Source: Tiliqua scincoides
Taxonomy: Eukaryota > Chordata > Lepidosauria > Squamata > Scincidae
Assembly (NCBI RefSeq): GCF_035046505.1
Contig: NC_089822.1
Span: 92,967,659-93,031,658, forward strand
DNA: 64,000 nt
Direction: 5' to 3'
Position numbers and translations under genes: made by a program. The notes beneath the pieces were generated by a model that ran no database searches, was not told the origin of the DNA, and worked only from the letters and a program-made list of their open reading frames with translations. Of this stretch, positions 33,160 to 45,200 are shown piece by piece (position 1 is the first letter of the stretch; every line of letters starts with the position of its first letter).

Positions 33160-36100
33160 GTAAGTGCGGCTCTGCGCCCCCCTCCAGAAGAGTGGCTCGC
33201 TGTGGGAAGCCACAGCGCGGGAGGAGAAGTGGGTCTGGAGGTGGCAGGCAGGTAGGGAGGCGAGGCGTGCAAAGAGCAGCCCCCGGGCAGGCAGGGAACA
33301 GGCACAGAGCGGGAAAAAGGTAGAGAGCAGGCGGGTGGGCTGGGGGCACATTCATGGAGGCGAATCGGGACAGCGCGTGCTTACTCACGAGTAAGCCCCG
33401 CTGTGTGCGGGAGGCAGCGTGGTGTGGGCTGAAGTGTTTTCTCTCTTTCACACTCACACACAAGGGGGGGCGGATCCAGTGCTACACAGACCATTCTAGC
33501 CACACTTTCCTGGGAGTAAGCCCCATTGACTCTAATGGGACTTGCTTTTGAGTAGACATGCATAGGATTGGGCTCTCTCCTATCCACACTTTCCTGGGCG
33601 TAAGCCCCATTAACTCTAATGGGACTTGCTTCTGAGTAGGCATGCATAGGCTTGGGCCGAGAGAGTGGAAGCACTGAGAAAAGGGGATCGAGGCCAATCC
33701 TGTGCCTGTCTACTCCGAAGTAACTCCTACTCTAGTCACTGGAGCTTACTCTCACGAAAGTGACTGGGATCGCAGCCTTTCTGCGGCCGCCCTCCAGGGA
33801 CGGTGGTGCTGTCCCGGAGATGCTCCCCAACCGGCCTGTCTTTGCAGCCTGCCCCGGGGCGGCTGTGCCGGGCAGCTGTTTGTGTGTGTGTGTGGGGGGG
33901 GGAGCCAGGAGACTTCTGGGGGGAGTTGGCCCCAGCGTGAGAAGTTGCAGCAGCAGAGCCGGAGTGGCGGATCGCAGGCAAGCTGTCTTGGGCAGCACAC
34001 GTGAGCGGCAGGGAGGAGCCACCGGGCGGGGTGGCTGCGTGTCTGGCTGTGGCCGCGGTTGCAGGAGGGCTGAGGAGCGGTGGCCTGGGGCGGAGGGAAG
34101 CTGTGGGTGGCTGCAGGGATGGAGGAAGCCCGGAAGGCTGATCCGCACGGCCTTGGGGCAGCGCACGTGGGGATGCTGCGCCCCAGCCGCAGAGGCGCCC
34201 CGGGGAGCAGCTTCCTTCCATTGGGGGAGACGGAGAGGCGTGTGCTGCGGGGCCGCTGCCCCAGCCCCTTCCCTGGCCGGCCCGCTGGAGGAGTGTGCTG
34301 GGCGGGCAAGGGGCCCGCCAGCTGCTGCTCCTGCTGACCGCTCGTAACTCCTCCGCCCCTGAGCCTGCGGTGGAATGCCTGGAACGCGGGCCAAGGTCAC
34401 CCTGGTTCAGGGCTGCGGGGGAGCCGCGCCTGCCCTGGGCTCCTGCGGAGGCGCGTGTCGCTTCCTGGACGGGGAAGCCCCGGCTGGCTAGGAGATGCTT
34501 CCCGCAGCAGGGAAGGGACCGTGAACTGCAGGGACAGGTGGAGCACTTGCCAAGTGCTGGCTTGCCGCAGTGTGCATGTGTCCAAGACCACTCCAGGACA
34601 AGCCATGCGCAGCGGCTTTGTGCAGTGCACATGCATGCGCGTGGCAACACAGGATGGCATCTCCAGGGTCCACCAGAGCAACCTTTTTCAACTCACCAGC
34701 ACACTGACAAGGTGCTAAAGTTGTCAAGGTGCACAGTCTGTTTTTTGACCATTGACAAGGCACACTGTGCTGCTGGTAGGGTGCTCAAACCCCCCAGTTG
34801 TCCTACTAATAAATAACCCTCCCCAAAGTCCCACAGCACACCTGCCAAGGCACACCAGTGAGCCATGGCACAGTGGTTGAAAATAGCTGGCTGCATTGGA
34901 GGTTGTGGGGAGGCAACTGAGGGCCCAATCCTAGCCAGCTTTCCAGTCCAGCCACACTGCAGCCCTGTGGAAAGAGAACAAATACTTCCTTACCTGGAAG
35001 AGGCGTGACTGCTCCTCTACTGCAGGATGCATTGGGGGGGGGAAGCAGCAGTTTGCCCCCCTAGCATTTTTTCCAGACCTGTCCTCTGTCTAATCTGGCA
35101 TCAGTTGGGGTTGATTTAACACCCTTTTTGCCACATTTTTTGTGCACAGGAAGGTGCTTCTGGCAGGGAGTGGGGAGGAGAGAGAGAGTGCATGTGTGCA
35201 GAGTGAGTAGAAAAGGGTCCTGGGGGGCTCCTTGGAAGTTATGACCTCTGGTCACCCTGCCCCCATCCAGAACACATGGAGAGCGGGGCTGGTCAAGAGC
35301 AGCTACAGGAAGGTTGGGAGAGATTTCTCCTTTCTTCTACTGTTGAACATGCTGATTACTAGAATGGTACTGCTGTGGGGGGGGGGGCAGGGAGAAATGT
35401 TTCTGTTTGGAGAAATCATGGGGGCAGGTTCTTGCCTTTCAGATAAACTTTTAAAATTAATGGCTGCTGCTTGGGGGCTGGGGAGACCCTTTTTCTGGTT
35501 CGAGGAAACGTGGAAAGCATTTGCGCTAAAGAGAACCAAGAACTTAAGTGTGGGAAAGGTTCTAAGCAGGGGCAGATCTGGGGGAGGCCATGGGTGCATA
35601 GCCCCCCAACTGTCCTGCCAGCAGGGAAGGGTGCCCACCAGGATGGAGAGCAAAATCAGGTGTCAGGGGAACACCTACTGGTCAGGTGTCAGGGAGATTG
35701 GCTGGAATGGGAGCCCAGGTCTACCCACCCAGCAAATAGCCACAGAGGCCTGAGGGGGGCATGATTGAGACATATAAAATTATGCAAGAGATGGCTAGAG
35801 AGATGCTCTTTACACTCTCACATAACACCAGAATCAGGGGACAGCCACTAAAATTGAGTGTCAGGAGAGTTGGGACGGACAAAAGAAAATATTTCTTTAC
35901 CCAGCTTGTAATTAGTCTGTGGAACTCTTTGCCACAGGACGTGGTGATGGCAACTTGCTTAGATGCCTTTAAGAGGGGATTGGACACATTTCTGGAGGAA
36001 AGTCCATCACAGGTTACAAGTCATGATAGGTATCCCACCTTGAATAAGGTGATATAGTTATTACCATGCTCCTGGGCATTATGGTCTGTTATACTGTTTT

Positions 36101-36223
36101 TACATGATGATGCATGTCGTATAGAATGTGTGGGTGAGTGTGCAGAGTGTGATTGTTGGAACTGTAGAATGTATTTCAAAGGTGCATAAATTTTGTTGTG
36201 CTGTAGCACAATGACAATAAAGT

Positions 36224-36256
<33 letters not shown>

Positions 36257-39200
36257 CACCACCACCTCTAGAATCCTGGCTATGGGCCTGAGGATAGAGC
36301 GTGTGCCTTGATGGCATGGCTGCACCAGCACTGGAAAATTGCCTAGGATTTGGCCCTGAGACATGAGAATGCAGTGTTTTGTTTTTTTTGCCCCATTCAT
36401 CTGCGCCGGGATTGGAAAGCAGGACACTGGTAAAATTCCCTCTCTCCCCTCCTGTTTCCTGGTGTGTATCCTGGCAAATCACTTACCTTGGCCTTTGCTG
36501 ACTCTTGGGAGAACTTGAGCACATTGCAATGGGAGTGGCTGTTCTTCATGTTTCATCTCCTCTCCCCCATGCCTCTACAAGCTGAACCTCTCAGTGGAGG
36601 GAAGGCCTTAGAAGATGAGCATCTTGCCTTTGGTTCGTCTGCGCATGAACACTAAGGTGCCATGGTGTGCCTGACTTGCTGTGACTGGCAAGGTTCATTT
36701 TTGAATTGCTGACAACACATTATGTGTTGTGCTTTTTTTCTGGCTTGTCTTTCATCAAAAGTACAACCACTCTCTTTGGTTTGAGATTGGGAGAGGACAA
36801 TGTTATTGAAGGGTAAAATAATACAGCAGGCAGGAACTTTAACAATATGTAGTAAGAGGAGGGAGGGCCTTGGCCAATGATTCTTGATAAGAACAGGGAT
36901 ATTACAAATGCCCCAAAGTGCCCCTATTTTCATATGTGAAGTGTTGAAGGGTATGGTTCTCCACACTAAGTTGTATGACACCATTTGTGCACACTTGCTC
37001 TTGAGAATTTGAACAGTGTTCATACTAAACCATTACATCTCTTTGTTTACCAGCATAGTCTCTGGAGCAGGGGGGTGAACTGACTGTAGTAGTATTGGCT
37101 CATGAAGACCAGAGAAGCAGTCAGTGGTGATGTTGGTGATGGAGTGTAATCCTACCTCCATAACCCACCTGCCCTCCATTTTTTAAATAAAATGAAATAA
37201 AAATTAACAGTGAAACTGACAGAATTTTTCTCCACTGGAGAAGCCATTTTTATCTATCACACAGACGTTGTCAATTACATCAAGGTTCTTGCTGCAGATG
37301 AAAAAAATCTTTTCAGTTTCATTATGTAGACACATCAGCAGCTTTGGAGTACATGTTAATATTCATCTTTTTCAAAAACCATGGGGTGAAATTAACAGGG
37401 TTGTCTTCATCCCCCCTACCCCAAGTTCAGAGAAGTCTAGTGTAGCTAATGAAGCTTTTGGGTACTTATTGTTGAAGTGGGAGAGAAGCTTTGTCAGTTT
37501 TCACTAGTTGCCCTAGCACTGGTGTGGAGTGAGGAATGTGGAGGGAGGGAGGGGAATGCTGGCTTTTCCCTTGACTAGAGATTAGGTAGTGTACAATCAA
37601 CACTGAACAGAGTTAATCTTTCTGTAGCATTAAGTCAAAAGAATAACTTCTTGTTATCTCAGATCAGCTTTCAGCATTGTCAGTTATCACTTGGTGTATG
37701 ATCATCAGCAATAATTTAGTTTGAGGATCATATTCAAGTTTTACTTGGATATTTACGTACGTTCTACCATATTTTAAATACATTGTTTTTGTTTTTTTAA
37801 ACACATATTTTGTGCAGTAGCCTGATTTGCCTTAGTGACTGCAGGGGTAGAATGGTAGGAGTCCTATGTCTTTAATATCTATTTAACGGGCAGAAATTGC
37901 CTTCCTTCAAATTTCATATCCATGCTGGGAAATATTTCACTGACTTAATTCTTGTTTGCCGTGTAGCTGTTAAAGGTCCAAGAGTCTTGTGAGGAGGAGG
38001 AATGTGGTCCCTTTAGTGCAGAAACAGGCAACGGATTCATCTGTAGTAAGCAAAAATGGCAATCTATAATACATTACTAGAGGAAGGATGACTTGGCATT
38101 TGTGACTGGCTGCTGATTTTGTCTGGATGGGAACAGATTACATGAAGAATGTTTTTGCTGCTACAGACTAATATGTCTACCCCTCTGGCCTGTACAGGTG
38201 ACAAGCAGAAGATCTTATTGATGTGTACGGCAGAGTATTTGTCTTGTGTTTGATTACTGTGATGACCAGTTCCTTGTTTAAACCCAGACGTTTATGCACT
38301 TGAATGAAAAAGGGGTGTACATGTAAGAATGGCCGTGTACATTGTATTTTGGCTTGGGTACGTTCCATATCAAGCCATAATCCATGTTTTCTTTTCATCT
38401 AGTGCCTGAGCGCCAGGCCTGTTATAAAATAAATCTACAGTATTTGAACCAAAACATTCTTGCATAACTATGTTTGCGTTGCTTCATATATGTTTATTTT
38501 TTAATATAATATGCATGGAAATTGGCCTTTTAGTATGAGAACATGATTGGATATATGTGTGTTGAGTGGCTGACTGGTTACAGCTGCAATTCCTATGTGT
38601 GCTTCCTTGGGAACAAAACTCATTGCATTCCGTGAGACTGAGGGCCCAGTCCTTTCCAACTTTCCAGCACTGATGCAGCCATGCCAATGGGGCATGTGCT
38701 GCATTCTGTGGTGGTGAGGCAGTCACGGATGCCTCCTCAAGGTAACATTTGTTCCCTTACCTCAGGGCTGCAATGGTGCTAGAAAGTTGGACAGGATTAG
38801 GCCCTCACTTCCAAATAAATACGTATAGGATTGCACGATCAGTACAATGTAAAGTTTAAACTTATGCATTCTTACTCAAAATAGTCCCACTGGGCTCAGT
38901 GGGGACATACAATTCAGATATCAGAACCACATCTTTGTGTGATCACCAGTGCCAACTGGAACATGAACATATACGCTAACAATGTTTGCCCCATACTGGT
39001 TCCATATACTTGACTAACACAATATTAGATGATTGGTATGAGGGGAAGAGAACAAAAGCGCACAGCATCAGCTTCCTAGCCATTTATGCTGTGTACGCTT
39101 ACAAATGCTGAAAATGAAAAGAATGACAACGAAAATACTTCACTTAAGTACAAAAAACGTATGCAAAGCCATTCATAATCCCCTTGTACCATGTCACTTG

Positions 39201-42200
39201 CGTCCACACCATTCCTCAATGACTAGATTTAGCTAGACCAATGGTCTCCAAACTCTTCAGCCAGAGGCCGCATCAAATATCTGGCACGGTGTCCAGGGCC
39301 AGAAAAAAAAAAAACTAACTTTAAATGTAAAATTGAAATAAATACATTAGAGATGGAACTTAGATGAATGAATAGGCTCAAATTTACAGCTTTCCTCAAC
39401 ACAAATACATATCACAGAAATAAGGCGCATACTCATATGGACCCCCACCTCCCAAGCAGCTTATTTAAATATATCTGAGTCAATACCTCAGAACCAGCAC
39501 ATCATGGAAAAAACCTGGAGCATTTTCCGAGGCTGGGGGAGGCCTCCTTGACCCTCAGAAAGCCATCTAAGGCCTTCAGAGGGCCCAGAAAGTTACTTCC
39601 ATTTTTCAGGAAAACCAGTAAGTGATGTTTTTTAGGCCCTTAGAACACTCTCCAGATGTGATTGGAGCTGTTGACTGGGCCAGAGGTTCTTAGGGGACCA
39701 GAAGCTTGACGCGGGCCAGAGTTTGGAGACCCCTGAGATCAACAACTGGTAGGCTTTTGTTTCTCATCTGTGGAGCTGAGTATTCTCAAAACTCCACCCA
39801 TGCACTATTGGTTGTGGGACTGAATTCACAGGGAGCCTTTTTATTTTATGAGTGAGTTAAATGAATTCTTGTGTGTTGGATATTCAAGTTGATAAGATTA
39901 CGCTGCAGGGAGCTACCAGTGTGACTTATGTGAAATGCATTTTTTCCCATTCTGGCAGAATTGTCAGTTTCACTTGAAAGGGAAAGTTTGCAAGTTTTAG
40001 AACTGATTTTACTTTTTAGTTTTGCAAAATTATTGGATTATAGAAACATTCTGGCCAAGAACTTAATGTAACTGATATTAACTCCTTATCTGCAGTAGCA
40101 CTCATTGTTACTGGTATAGTTGTTTCTCTTAACAGCCCAATCTTATCTAGCCAAACATGTTGATGTGCCTCTTCAGCTGGTGCTGACTGCCATAAAGCAA
40201 TAACCCTTATAACTGAAGCATATGCTTTCATTTCTTCTGTTGCAATTCCTGAGAGTTAAAACGATATAATTTAGTATTTATGTAGTACATTTACAAGGTT
40301 TAAAGAACTTCACATGCACTATCTTAGTAATCCTTATGACCACACTGGAATGTAAGAGATTAACCCGTAGTGAATTTTGTCCATAATGTATGTCCAGTGT
40401 ATTTTGTCCAGAGATTCTTTAAATACTTGTATGTGGGAAAGTACTGTATTAAAAGTATTGTAGGCACGTAAGGGCTGAGTCCTATCCAACCCTCCAGCAC
40501 CTATCCAACCTTCCAATGCAGTCCATAGGTAAGGGAACAAACGTTATCTTGAGGAGGCCTCTGAGATGGCGCCACCCCCACAGCAGGATGCAGCACACAC
40601 CCTTTTGGCACATCTGCACAGCGACTGGAAAGTTGGTTAGGATTGGGCCCTAAGACTGCAATCCTATGCACACTTACCTAGGAGTATGATCTGTTGAACA
40701 AAGTGGGGCTTCCTTCTTAGTAAACGTGCATAGGATTACATTACACATCATAGCAATTCTAATTTTTCCATGTGCACCCAATTCATGGAACGCTGCTCAG
40801 TTCTGGTATACTGCATTGACATAAATAGTGGTTGCATGGGAGCTATGCTTCAAACATTCTCTGTTCCTTGCTGTAAACTAGCACCTTATTTCTCTCTTCC
40901 CCCAGTTATCTGACTTTACTTGATTAAACAGTTTCTAGCAGTCCCAGAAGTACTAATGGTTCACCTGTAGGAAGCTATATCTCTCTGCCCCCAGAGCTGG
41001 CCCAAAACTCCTGACACCTGAGGCAGTTGCTTGTCCCTTACATCAATGATTTTCAAACCTTTTCATTTCACAGCACAATGACAAGGCACTGAAATTGTCA
41101 AGGTACACCATCAGTTTTTAGACAATTGGCAGGCACACTGCACTGCCAGTGGGGGGCTCTCATTCCCCAATGGCACTACTAATAAATGACCCTCTCCAAA
41201 CTCCTATAATACACCTGCGGACCAATCATAGTACATCAATGTGCCTTGGCACACTGGATGAAAATAATTTCCTTGGGTGATGATGTGCCTGTCTCTGGTT
41301 AGTGCATATATCTACTTGGGTAGTGGGCAGGATATTTCAGATAGTAGGATATTTAACATGGCATTTCAGTGCCTCAGAAATGAAGTGATATCACCAGGCA
41401 CAAAGTGGTAAAGTTTAGATGTTTCTGAAATAACTTAACACACCAGAGGTACATAATAACTAAATGCAGAGAAAGGAAAGTGCATAAATAAAACACAACC
41501 ATGGTGCTCTTGTTTGCTTTCCTGTTTGGAATAGGAACTTCCACGACCAGAAGTCTTTATTATGAGTTTCCTATATATATTCTGTAAAGTTGAAAGCTCC
41601 TCTTATTCCATTCAGAACTTTGTTGATTCATCACTGAGTGGAAATGTAAAGAGTTGATGTTTAACTGAAGGCCTATTCAGCCATGAGGGTTTTCCTTTTT
41701 TGGTAGGTAAAATAAATATTTATATTTCATAGCAATTCTAGTATAACTCTAAAAACTGGCAATGGAGTGGGATGTCATTTATTTATAGTATTTATGTGTA
41801 GCAGTTTTATTCTAAAGCTCATGACTTACAACTATAACACTAGGTAAGAATTAAATATCATAAAGAGTAACATTAATCAGCACCAGACAGACCAGGCTCA
41901 TGCATAATTCATATAATGAGCCTGGGAATGCTTGCTTGGAAAAGGTCTTCAGCTAGCAGTAGATGGTATCCAAATGGAAAGAATAAGTTCATTTCTCTTA
42001 GAAAAGAGTTCTATGCAGTGAGCAGTTAATATTAGTGGTGTGAAATACATTTATGAAATATTTGTTTTGCAGAGATTAGATGTATTTAGAGCTATTTCTG
42101 ATAAATGCACAGTATCATATGTACAAACTGAGTTTCACTGAAATATTTCCCTTCAGAAGTAGGGAAGCCAAAGTGTCAGAAGTTTCAGTTTTTGAGAATC

Positions 42201-45200
42201 TTTTCCCTGAATATAAATTAGCTTAATTGCTTCTTTTACTCCCCTGCTGCCTCACACACAGCTTTAGCTGTTTTGGCACCTAAACAGTAAAGTCAGTAAA
42301 ACAAACAGAGAAACATTGCTTTCAAACAGAGAAACATATTTGGAGCCTTGAGAGCTTAGATTTATTTTGCAGAACATAGCTGTGCTTAATTTTAATCGGG
42401 AATGCTCCTCTTAAAACTGTTGGCATTTGTATTCTTATGACATAGCATATTAAACCCATTTCTGCCAAGCCCACATGTGTAAGCATTTGATTCCTGTTGC
42501 ATATATGCAATGTTGGGCAGAAATGACTTAAGCATGAGGATTGGTGGCTTACCTGTATTTGTTGGCAACCTTCAGTCTCGAAAGACTATGGTATCGCACT
42601 CTGAAAGGTGGTTTCGGAACAGCGTCTAGTGTGGCTGAAAAGGCTGATTCGGGAGTGACAGTCCCTTCCACACTGGGAGCAAGTACAGTCTGTCCCTGGT
42701 CTGTCGCCCTGGCTATGCCTCTTTGCCTCTTAGCCTCAGATTGTTGGCCAAGTGTCTCTTCAAACTGGAAAAGGCCATGTTGCACAGCCTGCCTCCAAGA
42801 GGGCCACTCAGAGGCCAGGGTTTCCCACTGGTTGACGTCCACTCCTAAGGCCTTCAGATCCCTCTTGCAGATGTCCTTGTATCGCAGCTGTGGTCTACCT
42901 GTAGGGCGCTTTCCTTGCACGAGTTCTCCATAGAGGAGATCCTTTGGGATCCGGCCATCATCCAGCATTTCTACTCAGGAGTCCTATTATAGTCAGTGGG
43001 GTTTACTTCCAGGTAAGTGTGGATAGGATTGCACCCTTGGTTTGATTTGCCAACCTGATTTGATACTGGCTCAATGGTGGTGACTTCAGTGAACTTGAAA
43101 ACCTGTCAGTGTAGTCTTTTCAATATACACCTGCATTTAATGGAAGGTCTAAAAATTAAAATATTCTTTGGATCTTTTAGAAACAATTTCCTTTTTAACT
43201 TATGCCTTATGGAAAAAAATAAAACCTCAATGTAATCAAGAATCACCTAGCTTCTGTTGTACACAAGGATCATGCACCATACTCTTGCTGGTTCTGAATA
43301 ACAGTTGTCTAATATATTATCAGAAGATTGTGAAACTAATCAGAAATGGTCAGTGGAGCCACGGCTAAGCAAACAATGCAGCTTTGATTTTGCTGTGTTA
43401 CAAAATGGCGGGTAAATATTTGATAGCATAGCAAAAGTACTTTATGTGGTACACACGTTTGAGTGCCAGCAAGGTCATTAGAAATATACACAAAAACCAG
43501 TTCCGTCCCTGTGTGTTCGGGGAAAAACAGAATGCTGCTTTTCAGGAAAATGATGCAGTGGGAGCAAAGCCCATGTACCTCCCATCACTGGTGGATGCCA
43601 GGAAAAGGCATAATGTGTCTTCAGGCCACAAGGAGTTTTGTAATATGAGATCCTTTTAAATAGAGCTGCTGGGCTCTTCTGCTTGCATGGCCTGTGTACT
43701 GTCGAATGAGCGATGGCATGTGTGACCTGAGTGGAGCGGAAAGCATAAAAAAATCCACACAACATTAAAAAAAATTAAAAGCAGTGTATGTTTTCACTTG
43801 AAACTGGTATAGTAAGAGGCTTGGACAGGCAAAACTACACTGTTTCTAACATGACATATCTTCTTCGCTGGAACAAAAATGCTCTCCAGTAGAATATACT
43901 GTAGTAGAACAGATGTGAGCAATTTTTGGTTTCCCAGGGCAGTTCTGTATGAGCTGCAAGATTTTATTTAAAATGCTTCAAATCCTAGCTTTCTTAAAAA
44001 CAAAACTTGCACATAACCCAAGACGAAGACCTCCAGATGCAGCCTGTGAAATGCTACCCTCTGCCCCACTTGATGTGCCATCTTCTCCCACTCTCCAATG
44101 TTCTAGCTTGGCTTTCTCTTCCCCTCCACATTTGTCTTTCTTCCTTTTCCAGTCCAGGGAGTGGAAGGAGAAGGAGGAGCCGTGGAGGCAAGTAGACAGA
44201 CAGAGATGGGTGCCCCACACCAATCTGTTGTCTGACAGCCCAATCCTAACTAAATCCCTGTGCAGTAATACAGAGGTACCAGTGTGGCTACTGCTGTGTC
44301 CTGCAGGGGATTTTCAGCTGCTGGGAGGTGAAAATGGAACATTTGCCCTGAGATAAGCACCAATAGCTGCTATGATTCAGCTCACCGATTGCTTTATTGT
44401 ATGATATGCTTCATTCTGTCTTTGCTTCAGGAAACACTGCAGAAGAAAAGCCAGACTTCAATAGTATCGAGAGCAAATTTTCGTTAAGGACATCTGAAAA
44501 CCCTGAGGAAGACACCTGTCATATAGTTCCTGGACAAGAAACAAGTGTGGCAAAATGCAACTTCAATCATACCAGCAAAACCTTTGTGGTGATCCACGGA
44601 TGGACGGTAAGAGGTTCTCCTGGGTCTTCAATAAGAATTTCCTAGTTGGGCTGACTTGAAAAATGGCTCAACAGTGAATTTCCGACTTAATTTTTGTACG
44701 TTTTCTATCTCCTTTTTGTGCATTTACCTTCTCCACTTTGAGCCTTTATGATACATCACACTTTTTAGTGCTGAGTAGTCCTTTTGAGCTCTATTTAGTG
44801 TTATCAGACTTTTTTAGATTGTATTTAGACACGTTTGTGCACTTTTGTGCACTTCTATAAATAACGTTGTTACAACTGTGATCTTTGTATAAACTAGCAT
44901 TAAAATCATTGCTTCATTATATGTCTGGCAAATGAGACCAAGGATCCACATAATCTAGCATTCTGTTCAACCCGATAATCAGTAATCAACCCGATGTCTC
45001 TGAAAGCTAAAAGAAAGCAATGATGATGATGCAGTGTCCTATTTTTTGTGTGCTGCATCTGGTATTTTGGAGTATATTGCCTTCTGTATAGAGTGACCAC
45101 AAACTCCTTTTGCAGGCTTAAATGGCTTCAGTCTCAAATGCACACAATCTTGTGCACAGGGACTGTGTGGCCACCCTGTACAGGGGAGTTTTCGTTTTGT

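Larger units (their letters stand above)
32840..34500. promoter_or_regulatory. CpG-rich block over LPL promoter and exon 1
   Basis: CpG dinucleotides are much denser here than elsewhere in the window, with a NotI-like gcggccgc at about 33782-33789 and repeated gcgcgc words. The block covers the promoter, exon 1 and the first 1.3 kb of intron 1, interrupted by three short repeats at 33487-33779. Long overlapping open frames on both strands at 33700-34650 are a by-product of high GC. Confidence 0.7.

Noticed and set aside
33732-34650. Long overlapping open frames (up to 304 codons on the minus strand, 195 on the plus) in intron 1
   Set aside because: They lie in CpG-rich DNA where stops are rare, overlap each other in several frames on both strands, and are compositionally Pro/Arg/Ala/Ser-rich without domain signals.
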